A stretch of 64,000 bases of DNA from Actinomycetes bacterium (lineage in GTDB: Bacteria; Actinomycetota; Actinomycetes; Propionibacteriales; Propionibacteriaceae), in assembly GCA_023458095.1 (NCBI GenBank), contig JAEXAS010000002.1, positions 68,458 through 132,457 of the forward strand. Direction: 5' to 3'. A model generated the notes under the pieces. The model ran no database searches, was not told where the DNA came from, and saw nothing but the letters and a program-made list of their open reading frames with translations. The position numbers were made by a program, and so were the translations under genes. The first letter of the stretch is position 1. The number at the start of each line of letters is the position of its first letter. This document shows positions 46,304 to 53,985 of this stretch, in pieces.

Positions 46304-46906
46304 TCACTCCAAGCTAGTGCGCACTCTGGCGAGCGCCGCATGTGCCCTCTCAAGGTGGTCGCTGACCCAGTCGTCGGGATCATTCGAATAGGCGATGTAT
46401 GACTCCGGCCTGCTGATCGAATCGGTCCGAATCACACACTCACCGGCTCGCCTCCAACCTCGATGGGATACGAGCACCTCCAACCGCGCCAATGTAGGCT
46501 CACCTGTTGCCATGATCGTTGGCTTGGCACCAAACTCCACGAACTTCGTGACAACGCTGCGGCCCGGAACCACAAAGGGGTATGTGAAGTCGTCAACATC
46601 GTCCTCGGATGTCCTCACCGACTTACGAAAATTCGCAGCCAAGGCCATCGAAGCCAGCCCCGCGCTCGCCAAGCTAAGTCGAAGGTCAGCCACGACGAGT
46701 GGCTTCGCCCCGGTGTTGTAGAGCGTCACGGGGATTCGCAACACGGCTCCGCCCGTCTGGATCAAGGCCGCGAAAGTTCGCACCTCGGTCATCAACAGCC
46801 GACCTGGCCGGGCGTATAACCACCAAAACGAGCCCACCGTAAACAGGAGGGCACAGGCAGCGACCACCATTGATGGGGCAACCCAAGCCTCCGGGGTTGG
46901 AACCAC
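46304..46906 (-). CDS. Hypothetical membrane-anchored protein (island gene)
   Basis: 200 residues. One predicted helix near the N-terminus (MVVAACALLFTVGSFWWLYA), then a soluble beta-rich part (VLRIPVTLYNTGAKPLVVADLRLSL, FVVPGRSVVTKFVEFG) that could be an immunoglobulin-like fold. No catalytic motif. The GTG at 46906 follows AAGGTGG. Codon use is less G/C-biased than in neighbouring genes. I do not recognise the family. Confidence 0.6.
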   Translation of the reverse strand: MVPTPEAWVAPSMVVAACALLFTVGSFWWLYARPGRLLMTEVRTFAALIQTGGAVLRIPVTLYNTGAKPLVVADLRLSLASAGLASMALAANFRKSVRTSEDDVDDFTYPFVVPGRSVVTKFVEFGAKPTIMATGEPTLARLEVLVSHRGWRRAGECVIRTDSISRPESYIAYSNDPDDWVSDHLERAHAALARVRTSLE

Positions 46907-47273
46907 TACGCCACCTTCACCAGTGAATCTGTTGGGCTAGGCCTGGAGCAGGGAACCACCCATCAAGAACCCCACTGCACATGTCTTTCGAATCATACGC
47001 TTCCCCTTCCTTGATATCGATGCGATCTTCCTAATTTGCTTTCTGGGAGCATTTCTTGTGGAGAAGAGCAGAGCGACAACAAAAAGTAGGAACCACACAG
47101 GAGAACCATCACCGGAATCGAACCGGAACCCCGACCCAGACCTAGCTCAACAGCACAAACAGACTAGCGTGCGGTGCGGCCCGGCGGAAGGCCATCTAGG
47201 CATCAGCGGATGCGAGGTGACGCTGGCCACGCGGGCCCAGGCGATCCAAGACCCGAAACGTAACCACCTGGGA
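46907..47273. other. 367-bp gene-free stretch inside the island
   Basis: Lower-GC sequence without a supported gene. On the minus strand near 47105-47125 a stretch resembles a tRNA T-arm (CCGGTTCGATTCCGG) but no full tRNA can be folded around it. It should also contain the promoter of the 46304-46906 gene. Confidence 0.4.
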
Positions 47274-47846
47274 TCACAAGCCTTCAGGTCCGACTCCAGA
47301 CTCCGCTTCAGCAATCTGTTTCTCAATGACGTGGTCATGCCATGCCTCTAGGCTCTTCTGCGCTTCAAGGTACGACGCTACTTCTGCGTCCAACGGGGGC
47401 ATCTTTTCATCACGGATAAATCGCTCGACAGCCTCCCGCGCTTGGCCGATGGTCCTATGCGCCAGGACTTGCGCCGACGCTTGAACCCAATGTTGGGATA
47501 CCAACTCTTCGGCGTCAGACAAGAGGAGCGGCACGGCCTCCACTCGACTCCGCACAGGGGTGGTCAGATACACACTAGAGCGCTCGATGCTCTGCAAGAG
47601 CTCTCGCACGCTTTTCATGTCCTCCCTTGAGACCAACTCCTGTGGGTCAAGAATGATGCGCCGCCGAAGGACTCTCTCCAGCGCTAGGAGATCGGCGTAA
47701 ATGTCCTCCGATTTCGCAACAGCACGCTGCCGAACTTCACCTTCGCGTTGCCACTTCCTGTTCAAGACTGCCAGGACCACCGAAATCCCCGCACCCAGAA
47801 GAACACCACCAAGGCCGATTAGCCCCGAAACCCATGCCTCACACAT
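47274..47846 (-). CDS. Hypothetical membrane-anchored helical protein (island gene)
   Basis: About 190 residues. One N-terminal helix (VSGLIGLGGVLLGAGISVVLAVL) followed by charged, strongly helical sequence (REGEVRQRAVAKSEDIYADLLALERVLRRR ...) suggests a cytoplasmic helical bundle tethered to the membrane. ATG at 47846 preferred; a GTG at 47882 is possible. No family recognised. It is separated by 367 bp from the other island gene on the same strand. Confidence 0.55.
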   Translation of the reverse strand: MCEAWVSGLIGLGGVLLGAGISVVLAVLNRKWQREGEVRQRAVAKSEDIYADLLALERVLRRRIILDPQELVSREDMKSVRELLQSIERSSVYLTTPVRSRVEAVPLLLSDAEELVSQHWVQASAQVLAHRTIGQAREAVERFIRDEKMPPLDAEVASYLEAQKSLEAWHDHVIEKQIAEAESGVGPEGL

Positions 47847-47941
47847 GGGTGCATTGTTCTCAGCTCGGCCTCTGGTGTCCACCCCTCACCCACCAGGGCC
47901 ACCGGCAGCACCAGCAGCCGTGCCGTGGCGAGCCCACTACG

Positions 47942-47961
47942 TGCCCGTCCCCTCACGGGCA
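47942..47961. terminator. Small hairpin near the right end of the island
   Basis: TGCCCGT (47942-47948) and ACGGGCA (47955-47961) around a CCCCTC loop. Seven perfect pairs, no T-run; it could be a weak terminator or part of the recombination site. Confidence 0.35.
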
Positions 47962-48035
47962 AAGACGGCCTTCCTGGCAACCGACCCAGCCGCCCGCGAA
48001 TCAGTCCCGAAGCACCCTGGGCATGCTCTCCCAGC

Positions 48036-48119
48036 GCCGAGCGTTACCACCAGCAGTATCTGGACAAGAACCCCGGTGGCTACTGCCCGATCCACGCCAC
48101 CGGCGTGAAGTGCGGTTGA
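48036..48119 (+). pseudogene. Orphan 3' end of msrA (right copy of the duplication)
   Basis: Encodes the last 26 or so MsrA residues (ERYHQQYLDKNPGGY... to VKCG and stop) with one substitution relative to the intact gene, but no MsrA sequence precedes it. 48046-48115 is identical to 46212-46281. It is either the original chromosomal msrA end displaced by an insertion or a duplicated scar. Confidence 0.85.
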
Positions 48120-48296
48120 CGCCACGGCCCGCACGGCCGCTCACTGCGACACCGGCGTCGAGAGAATGCGCTGGAGGCGACGATCACGCGGAGACCCGGT
48201 GCCTGCGCACGCATGTCTTGTGAACAGCAGCGAGCGGCAGGGCGCGCCCGCGCCGAGTGAGGGTCAAGTGCGGGTGAAGGGCTAGTCGGTCTGCCA

Positions 48297-48326
48297 TTGA
48301 CCCAGTGCTCGGCACGGCGGTTAACT
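48297..48326 (+). promoter_or_regulatory. Promoter of the LacI-family gene
   Basis: TTGACC (48297-48302) and TTAACT (48321-48326) with an 18-bp spacer, 28 bp before the start codon and its AAGGA site. A short palindrome GTTAAC overlaps the -10 and could be part of an autoregulatory operator. Confidence 0.55.
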
Positions 48327-48354
48327 GACGCCAGCAGGCCGCAGCGGAAGGACC

Positions 48355-49383
48355 ATGGACGATAATCCCACGCCACAGCGTCCGACCATGACCGATGTCG
48401 GACGCGCCGCTGGCGTTTCTCCGACCACGGTCTCACTGGTGCTCAATGGGCGTGACGCCAAAATCAGTTCTGCGACCCGGGCCCGGGTCATGGCCGCGGT
48501 CGAGGAACTCGGCTATCGCCCCAACCGGGCAGCTCAGGGTCTGCGACTGGGCACCACCAGCACGATCGGATTCCTCACCGACGAGATTGCGATCCAGCCC
48601 TTCTCCGGGCCGATGATCGCCGGCATCCACGACCTGATGTGGGAGCAGGGCTCGATGCTGCTCATGGTCAACACCACCCGCAATCCGTCCCGGCTTCAGG
48701 CCGCCGTCGACGATCTGTTGGACCGGCAGGTCGATGCCTTGATCTTCGCCGCCATGGGCACCCGCCAGGTCGATTTCCCGCCGGTTCCCAAACATGTGCC
48801 CGCCCTGCTGGTCAATGCCTTCACCCCGGATCGCAGCCTGCCCTGCATCCTCCCCGACGAACTGGCCGGCGGGCGAGCCGCCATTGAACATGTGCTTTCG
48901 CTGGGCCACCGCCATGTGGCCTTCATCGCCGGACGCGAAGCCGCCTGGGCGACCAAGGTGCGCGTCCGCGGGTACTTGGAGGGGTTGGCCGCCGCTGACC
49001 TTGATCCGTCCCGCAACCCGGTTTACTACGGCAACTACCGCATCGACTCGGGCTACGAACTCACGATGCGCGCAATGGACGTTTCTGATCGACCCACAGC
49101 ACTGCTGCTCGGCAACGATCAGATGGCTGCGGGTGCCTATCTGGCGCTGGCTCGAATGGGCCTGCGCATCCCCGATGATGTGTCCGTAGTCGGCTACGAC
49201 GATGAGCCACTGGCCGCCGACTTGGCCCCAGCCCTGACCACAGTGCGAATCCCCTTCTACGAGATGGGACGCATCGCCGCCCGACATACCCTCAACCGCA
49301 CCATCGACGAGTTGGGCGAGCGCAGCTACGAGCCCTGCACCATCGTGCATCGCTCCTCCACCAATCCACCGCCCGGCGAGTAG
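48355..49383 (+). CDS. LacI-family transcriptional regulator
   Basis: 342 residues. The N-terminal helix-turn-helix and hinge (MTDVGRAAGVSPTTVSLVLNGRDAKISSATRARV...) are followed by a periplasmic-binding-protein-like sensor domain (TIGFLTDEIAIQPFSG, VSVVGYDDEPLAADLAPALTTVRIP). It should sense a small sugar or related ligand. No sugar transport or enzyme gene is adjacent, so its targets lie elsewhere. The ATG at 48355 follows AAGGA. Confidence 0.92.
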   Translation: MDDNPTPQRPTMTDVGRAAGVSPTTVSLVLNGRDAKISSATRARVMAAVEELGYRPNRAAQGLRLGTTSTIGFLTDEIAIQPFSGPMIAGIHDLMWEQGSMLLMVNTTRNPSRLQAAVDDLLDRQVDALIFAAMGTRQVDFPPVPKHVPALLVNAFTPDRSLPCILPDELAGGRAAIEHVLSLGHRHVAFIAGREAAWATKVRVRGYLEGLAAADLDPSRNPVYYGNYRIDSGYELTMRAMDVSDRPTALLLGNDQMAAGAYLALARMGLRIPDDVSVVGYDDEPLAADLAPALTTVRIPFYEMGRIAARHTLNRTIDELGERSYEPCTIVHRSSTNPPPGE

Positions 49384-50047
49384 ATCGCTAGAGCTGCGAG
49401 GTTTCGAGACGGCCCTACGAGCCTCCTCAACCAGCCGACGGGAAGAACGCGACACCACACCGGGCGTCCTCGGTAGCCGGACCGCACAACATTCCCCACT
49501 CGGCAACCCTCCTACTCGGCTGGTTGAGGAGCGAACAAAGAGAACGTCTCGAAACCCCCGAACACAACCGCACACACCAGGCTGCGAGGTTTCGAGACGG
49601 CCCTACGAGCCTCCTCAACCAGCCGACGGGAAGAACGCGACACCACACCGGGCGTCCTCGGTAGCCGGACCGCACGACACTCTGCACTCAGAAGCCCCCT
49701 ACTCGGCTGAGAGGTGGCCTTGCTCCTACTCGGCCAACTGGGGCGCCCGGCTTCCCCCACTCCGCTGGTTGAGGAGCGAACGAAGTGAGCGTCTCGAAAC
49801 CCCCGGACACAACTCCACACATCAGCGTGCGAGGTTTCGAGACGGCCCTGCGGGCCTCCTCAACCAGCCGACAGGGAAAACACTGCGCTAGACCGGGCGT
49901 CCTCGGCAAGCCGGACGGGCAAGAGCACGGCACTAGGCCAGGTCTTCGCGGACAGCGGCGGGAAGGTGGCCCGCGATCGAAGGGCTGAAGACATCAGCGC
50001 CGCTCCCCAGTACAGAAGAGCGGCGCTGATGACGGATCCGTGGTATC
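49384..50047. repeat. Repeat-rich gene-free region with an exact 95-bp direct repeat
   Basis: 49393-49487 is repeated exactly at 49581-49675 (188-bp period), with a diverged third copy at about 49828-49914. Each holds a family B core (GGTTTCGAGACGG ... CTCCTCAACCAG), and inverted family B copies lie near 49518-49556 and 49765-49802. No reading frame here has coding character. Confidence 0.85.
49992..50031. terminator. Perfect 14-bp stem terminator after the SRPBCC gene
   Basis: CATCAGCGCCGCTC (49992-50005) pairs exactly with GAGCGGCGCTGATG (50018-50031), 12-nt loop, 16 bp beyond the minus-strand stop at 50048. Confidence 0.75.
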
Positions 50048-50461
50048 TCAGCCGACGGCCGAGACCAGCCGATCCAAAGCGCCTTCCCACCGTCGGGTGA
50101 GGGCGGCTGCGTCGTAGTAGCCGGGAATGCCCTGGTGTGTGATTTCCATGACAGTTCCAGCGTCGTCGGCGGTGAGGTCTACCTCGACGATCGTCTTGGG
50201 AGCCTCCTCTGCGGCATGCCAACTGAAGCGGATCTGCTCCAGCGGGTGATAGGACCTGATGACCCCAAAGGTGCCGTCGGCAGCATGCCAACTGTCGCCC
50301 TTGTCCCCGAGTTCACCACCGTGACCCAACAGGGCCTCAGCGCCCTGCGGGGTCACCAATAGTTTCCAGATATCTTTGACAGGTTGGGACACCGACCGGC
50401 TGACCTTCACGGTGGTGTCCACGGGATTCACGAGAGTGTCACCCTGACTCTGTTCGTTCAT
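50048..50461 (-). CDS. SRPBCC-domain protein (AHSA1/START-like)
   Basis: 137 residues with the pattern of the helix-grip fold: an N-terminal strand then VKDIWKLLVTPQGAEALLG, central strands (IRFSWHAAEEAPKTIVEVDLTADDAGTVMEITHQG) and the long C-terminal helix (YDAAALTRRWEGALDRLVSAV). Such proteins bind hydrophobic ligands or act as co-chaperones; the ligand is unknown. Stands alone. Confidence 0.8.
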   Translation of the reverse strand: MNEQSQGDTLVNPVDTTVKVSRSVSQPVKDIWKLLVTPQGAEALLGHGGELGDKGDSWHAADGTFGVIRSYHPLEQIRFSWHAAEEAPKTIVEVDLTADDAGTVMEITHQGIPGYYDAAALTRRWEGALDRLVSAVG

Positions 50462-50641
50462 GACAAACCTCGTTCCACTCAGTGGTTCGATCCGCCCAAC
50501 ACTGGGTCGGATAACGCCACCCTACTCAGGATGAACACCAAGGGAAGAGGGATCGACAAACCTTTCCAGACTTGCCCAGATCCACCGATTCCGCGTGTCG
50601 CTCCGCCACCGATGCACCCACTCCCGGTAGACATGAATCAG

Positions 50642-50672
50642 GCCGGACCAGGTATGAGTTGGTCCGGCTTTT
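50642..50672 (+). terminator. Rho-independent terminator with T-run
   Basis: GCCGGACCA (50642-50650) pairs with TGGTCCGGC (50660-50668) over a 9-nt loop and is followed by TTTT. No plus-strand gene is recognised upstream, so it may end an unrecognised short transcript. Confidence 0.7.
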
Positions 50673-51033
50673 GCATGCCCGCACAGCCTCGCCACGCCCG
50701 TCACCACACTCCGGCGACGGCCCCGCAAAGATGCCTCCCGGCGTCCTCACCCAGTCAGTGACCTGGGACAGATGGGACGGAAGTGACACCAGGTCACTGA
50801 TGGGAAAAGCTCAGGAAATTTGTGGCTACAAACCCCTTGCGCGGCCCTGGAAACGGGCGTAGAACATAGCTACGCGATCGCGATGAAGAACCCGCAAGGG
50901 AGTCGGAAATCGCGGTCACGGCCGGATAGCAAGCTTGAACCACAACCGGCGGAGCGATCCGCAGGTGCCCTCGGAACAAGGGCGGTTCCTCGGCGGCTAC
51001 CGGGCTCGGAAACCGTTCCCGTTCGAGCGACTC

Positions 51034-51068
51034 GAAGGCCGGACCAACTCATACTTGGTCCGGCCTTC
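51034..51068 (-). terminator. Terminator-like hairpin downstream of the glycosylase gene
   Basis: 14-bp perfect stem, GAAGGCCGGACCAA (51034-51047) with its complement (51055-51068), 7-nt loop. It lies about 70 bp past the minus-strand stop at 51140. Its core is the inverted copy of 50642-50668 with 26 of 27 bases identical. Confidence 0.65.
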
Positions 51069-51139
51069 ACCTTTGAGGCTAGCGACTCGTTGTTTCACGA
51101 GTGTGAACGGCGCCAGGCCACCCGATGAACGTCATCACC

Positions 51140-51712
51140 TCACCAGTCGTGCCGTCCGGGTTGAATCCGGGGGCTGCGCCGGTAGGCCGACACCGTGGCC
51201 GCACCCGACTCCCAGAAGCGCCAGCGACGCTCCCAGGCCACACTCACTCCGACCCGCGGCCCGCTGACCACCTCGACCGCAGCCCCTTGTTGAAGCCGAA
51301 GCCGACCTTCGAAGCGGCGTCCCGAATCGGCCAGGGTCCACCCCATCGCCTTGCCCAGATTCCCCGGCCCTCGAGCCCACTGAACTGCTTCGATATCGCC
51401 TCGCCGCTCGCGCACCAGCTCGGCCCCGGCGACGACTTCGCCGGCACGAAACAGAATCGCTGACCCCGTCGGGCCGCAGGTGATGTTTCCGCAGATATGA
51501 ATCCCGTGAGATCGGTAGCAGTACAGCGTGCCCGGATCCGCGAACAGATCCTGAGTATGCGGACGTGGACCCGGCCAGGCGTGCGCGGCGGGGTCGTCGG
51601 CCCCGGCATAGGCCTCGACCTCGGTCAACCGCACGGTGACCTCACCATCGGTGAGCAGCGCCCCCACGAGCAAGGGCGCCAGTTCCACAGCCGGCAGCAT
51701 CAGATCCAACAC
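51140..51712 (-). CDS. 3-methyladenine DNA glycosylase (AAG/MPG family)
   Basis: Excises alkylated purines from DNA. About 190 residues with family motifs LAPLLVGALL, VRLTEVEAYAGADDPAAHAWPG (catalytic Glu), GTLYCYRSHGIHICGNITCGP and RGPGNLGKAMGW. Start at the GTG 51712 is preferred; an ATG at 51700 would remove four residues, and a longer frame to 51853 would run through a 64-bp palindrome and is rejected. Confidence 0.88.
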   Translation of the reverse strand: MLDLMLPAVELAPLLVGALLTDGEVTVRLTEVEAYAGADDPAAHAWPGPRPHTQDLFADPGTLYCYRSHGIHICGNITCGPTGSAILFRAGEVVAGAELVRERRGDIEAVQWARGPGNLGKAMGWTLADSGRRFEGRLRLQQGAAVEVVSGPRVGVSVAWERRWRFWESGAATVSAYRRSPRIQPGRHDW

Positions 51713-51748
51713 CGTTCCAGTGTGCCCGCCAGACCCGTCGCCGCCCCG

Positions 51749-51812
51749 GACGCTACGTTTAGGCCGCGACGCTACTGGGCGCCCAGTAGCGTCGCGGCCT
51801 AAACGTAGCGTC
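51749..51812. repeat. Perfect 64-bp palindrome
   Basis: 32-bp arms meet with no loop at 51780/51781 (centre GGGCGCCC). Each arm contains two related segments, GACGCTACGTTT and GACGCTACTGGG. It lies in the divergent gap between the glycosylase (start 51712) and the lipoprotein gene (start 51885). Confidence 0.95.
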
Positions 51813-51884
51813 GGGCGTGGGGACTGCCCAGAGATGGAGACCACCTTCGCCATCGACCTCCGCGATGCGCGCTAGGCTCGAGCG

Positions 51885-52787
51885 GTGATCCGCCGCGTCG
51901 TCCTTGCCCTCTGCCTGGCAGTGACATTGCCCTTGACCGGCTGCACGCCCGGCGGCGACTCATCGTCCACCCCCACCGTGGCGACCCCAGACTTTCGGCA
52001 ACCCGGCGCCGCCAAGGCCATGGTCCAGCAACTGCTGAGCGATGCCCAAAGCCAACAGGCGCTGATGGTGAAGATCACCGAGCGCTCCGTGGAAGTGAGC
52101 GTGCTCAAGGACGACAAGGTGGTCACGTGGGCCAATCGGGACGGCACCGTGACCCAAGTCGCCAGCGATCTGGCCTATGTCGATCAAGCCACCTTCGACG
52201 TGGACGCCTTCCAGTTCAACGACATCGGGGCCATGTTCCGCGCCGCGGCCGGCCAGTCCGGATCGGCTGCGAATCAGTCTTTGACCATCGTGGATTACTC
52301 CGGGGGCAAGGTGATGATGTCGGTGTCGACCGAACCGGAGTCACGCACGATCTTCTTCACCCCGGACGGATTGCTGATGGAGATCTTGGACTTCAACACC
52401 GAAGGCGGGCTGGTTCGCGGCGTGCAATCCGCGATCGGTTCGCGGGGCACGATCTACTCGCTATCGGTGATCTCCGATCAAAGCGCCACCGTGGACTACC
52501 CCGGCCCCGATGACACCACCATCCGTCGGGCCCGCGCCCAGAAGGTTCCGGTGACCACGACGGTGCGCTCGGGAGCGGCCGATCTACCCCTGTTCGCCGC
52601 CAGCATGGTGGATCCCCGGGCGATCTGGCGGGTGGTGCAAACCCAGCGCGGCAACGAAGGCATCAACGAGAACTCCACCTGGAGCGTGACCGTGGACAAC
52701 CGGGAGAAGTCGACGCCGCGGATGTACTTCACCTTCGGCTTCACCGTGGTCGTCACCGATCTGGCCGGCAACGTCATCGGGAAGTGA
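51885..52787 (+). CDS. Hypothetical lipoprotein
   Basis: 300 residues. Signal peptide MIRRVVLALCLAVTLPL and lipobox LTGC, a Ser/Thr-rich linker, then a beta-rich globular domain (VKITERSVEVSVLKDDKVVTWANRDG, SLTIVDYSGGKVMMSVST). I recognise no family or catalytic motif. GTG start at 51885. Its final 14 bp overlap the convergent methyltransferase gene. Confidence 0.75.
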   Translation: MIRRVVLALCLAVTLPLTGCTPGGDSSSTPTVATPDFRQPGAAKAMVQQLLSDAQSQQALMVKITERSVEVSVLKDDKVVTWANRDGTVTQVASDLAYVDQATFDVDAFQFNDIGAMFRAAAGQSGSAANQSLTIVDYSGGKVMMSVSTEPESRTIFFTPDGLLMEILDFNTEGGLVRGVQSAIGSRGTIYSLSVISDQSATVDYPGPDDTTIRRARAQKVPVTTTVRSGAADLPLFAASMVDPRAIWRVVQTQRGNEGINENSTWSVTVDNREKSTPRMYFTFGFTVVVTDLAGNVIGK

Positions 52788-53814
52788 TGGCCTCCAGCCG
52801 CTCTGCCGGAGCGCTGATCAACACATATTCCACATTGCGTTCCGGGCCGGCCTGCCCGACTCGGCGGCCGTCCGGAGAGAAGACCCCGATCTGCTGCCCG
52901 ATGTAGCGACGAGCGTCATAGGCCAGCACCGTCACCGGATGGCCACGCGCCTCACACATCGCCACCAAGTCCTCCAGAGGAACGAAACCCTCATTGCTGA
53001 AGGACACCACCACCGTCTCAGCCCGCACCCGGGCGATCACATCGGCCAAGGCCTGCGGCATCTGACGCCGGGAGTTGAAGGGGCTACGGGTGGCGTCAGA
53101 CCGGGCGTCCAGACGCTTGCAGGCGACCCCGTAGTACTCCGGGGCATCCCAGCGCACCAAGGTCTCCCACACGTGGTAGTTGGTGAAGTATCGGTGCTGG
53201 TTGTACGGCGGGTCCAGATAGGCCAAGTCGACCGGCTCCAGGGCGTCGATGACGGTCCGAGCATCGCCGCGAACTGCCCGTCCACGACCTGGGGTGAGCT
53301 CGGGGGCCTGCAGCTTCAGCGGACGCAGCGCCCGCGGCGCCCAGGTCTTGAGAAAGGCCATTTGGAGCCCGACAGTGGAGTCGACCCGGTCGGCAGCCTC
53401 CAGCAGTGCTGTCAACAAGACCGGGCGCAGCCAGTGATCGCCATAAAGGTCGTCGATGCCCTGCCGGATGGCGTCGATGCGGACGCCATTGTCGGGATGG
53501 AAGTAGCGGGCCTTCTCGCAGAACACCTCGGTCACGTAGCCTCGCCGGTCGGGCAAGGCCTGAAGTCTGTGCAAGGCCTCGGCCACCTCGCCTGGGTCGA
53601 CCTCGGCGGCGTCCAGTCCGACATAGCACTGGGCGAGCACTTCGGAGTACGCGGCGGTGTCCACGGCAGTGACCTCAGCGCCCCGGCAGCAGAATTCCTG
53701 GGCCACCCGGGTGGTTCCGGTGAAGAGATCCAAAGCGGTGCCGGCTTCAGCGGCGGCGAGTATGGCGCCCAGCTCGGAAACCAGACGCCTTTTAGAACCG
53801 AGGTATTTGATCAT
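52774..53814 (-). CDS. D12-class N6-adenine DNA methyltransferase, orphan
   Basis: 346 residues. It starts MIKYLGSKRRLVSEL, the N-terminal block of D12-class (Dam/MboII-like) enzymes. Motif I LDLFTGTTRVAQEF binds S-adenosylmethionine (FxGxx; the third Gly is absent) and motif IV is LAYLDPPYNQHRYF. The later VSFSNEGFV strand is also family-like. No restriction endonuclease, vsr or second methyltransferase lies nearby, so it is a solitary enzyme or one guarding against a system elsewhere. Recognition sequence unknown. Confidence 0.88.
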   Translation of the reverse strand: MIKYLGSKRRLVSELGAILAAAEAGTALDLFTGTTRVAQEFCCRGAEVTAVDTAAYSEVLAQCYVGLDAAEVDPGEVAEALHRLQALPDRRGYVTEVFCEKARYFHPDNGVRIDAIRQGIDDLYGDHWLRPVLLTALLEAADRVDSTVGLQMAFLKTWAPRALRPLKLQAPELTPGRGRAVRGDARTVIDALEPVDLAYLDPPYNQHRYFTNYHVWETLVRWDAPEYYGVACKRLDARSDATRSPFNSRRQMPQALADVIARVRAETVVVSFSNEGFVPLEDLVAMCEARGHPVTVLAYDARRYIGQQIGVFSPDGRRVGQAGPERNVEYVLISAPAERLEAITSR

Positions 53815-53898
53815 GCGGACCCGGCATTACCGTTGGCTGCCCGCCTCGGAATCCGCACCCGCTACCACCTCCTGCGCCCGAGCATAGGCCACCGATGG

Positions 53899-53914
53899 GT
53901 AACTACTGAGTTAC
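53899..53914. promoter_or_regulatory. 16-bp operator-like palindrome before the Nudix gene
   Basis: GTAACTACTGAGTTAC: arms GTAACT/AGTTAC around ACTG, about 65-85 bp upstream of the Nudix start and in the divergent gap with the methyltransferase gene. Confidence 0.45.
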
Positions 53915-53985
53915 GACAGCGCTCGGAGTTGGTTCCCTTTCATAAGGCGGGCCATGATGGATTGGTGCAGATCATCGGGGTGGAG

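Larger units (their letters stand above)
46286..48045. mobile_element. Candidate 1.8-kb integrated island at the msrA 3' end
   Basis: Region between two copies of the msrA terminus. It is visibly lower in G+C than its surroundings (for example 46930-47110), holds two minus-strand genes without recognisable families, and has no integrase. The gene-end direct repeat is the signature of site-specific integration that rebuilds the target gene. The element would be a remnant or a passenger mobilised in trans. Confidence 0.55.
50462..51139. other. 678-bp gene-free stretch with two inverted hairpin copies
   Basis: No open frame has a family signature or ribosome binding site. The stretch holds two opposite-facing copies of one terminator-like hairpin (50642-50668 and 51038-51064) about 370 bp apart. 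A small hairpin GCGTAG/CTACGC near 50860-50880 lies between. A small RNA or a decayed element is possible. Confidence 0.5.

Noticed and set aside
47105..47135. tRNA T-arm-like sequence on the minus strand inside the island
   Set aside because: The CCGGTTCGATTCCGG stretch folds like a T-arm, but no matching acceptor, D or anticodon arms can be found around it. It could be a relic, but the evidence is one hairpin.
47925..48119. 64-codon frame ending in the MsrA tail
   Set aside because: Only the last 26 codons are MsrA-like; the upstream codons have no similarity and no ribosome binding site precedes the ATG. Treated as an orphan gene end.
49384..49930. Possible CRISPR array
   Set aside because: Repeats are 40-95 bp, differ in orientation, have unequal spacers that are themselves repeated, and no cas gene is nearby. 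They are dispersed repeats.
51713..51853. N-terminal extension of the DNA glycosylase
   Set aside because: The frame stays open through the 64-bp palindrome to 51853, but the translation there is palindrome-encoded and unlike the family; the conserved protein begins near 51712.
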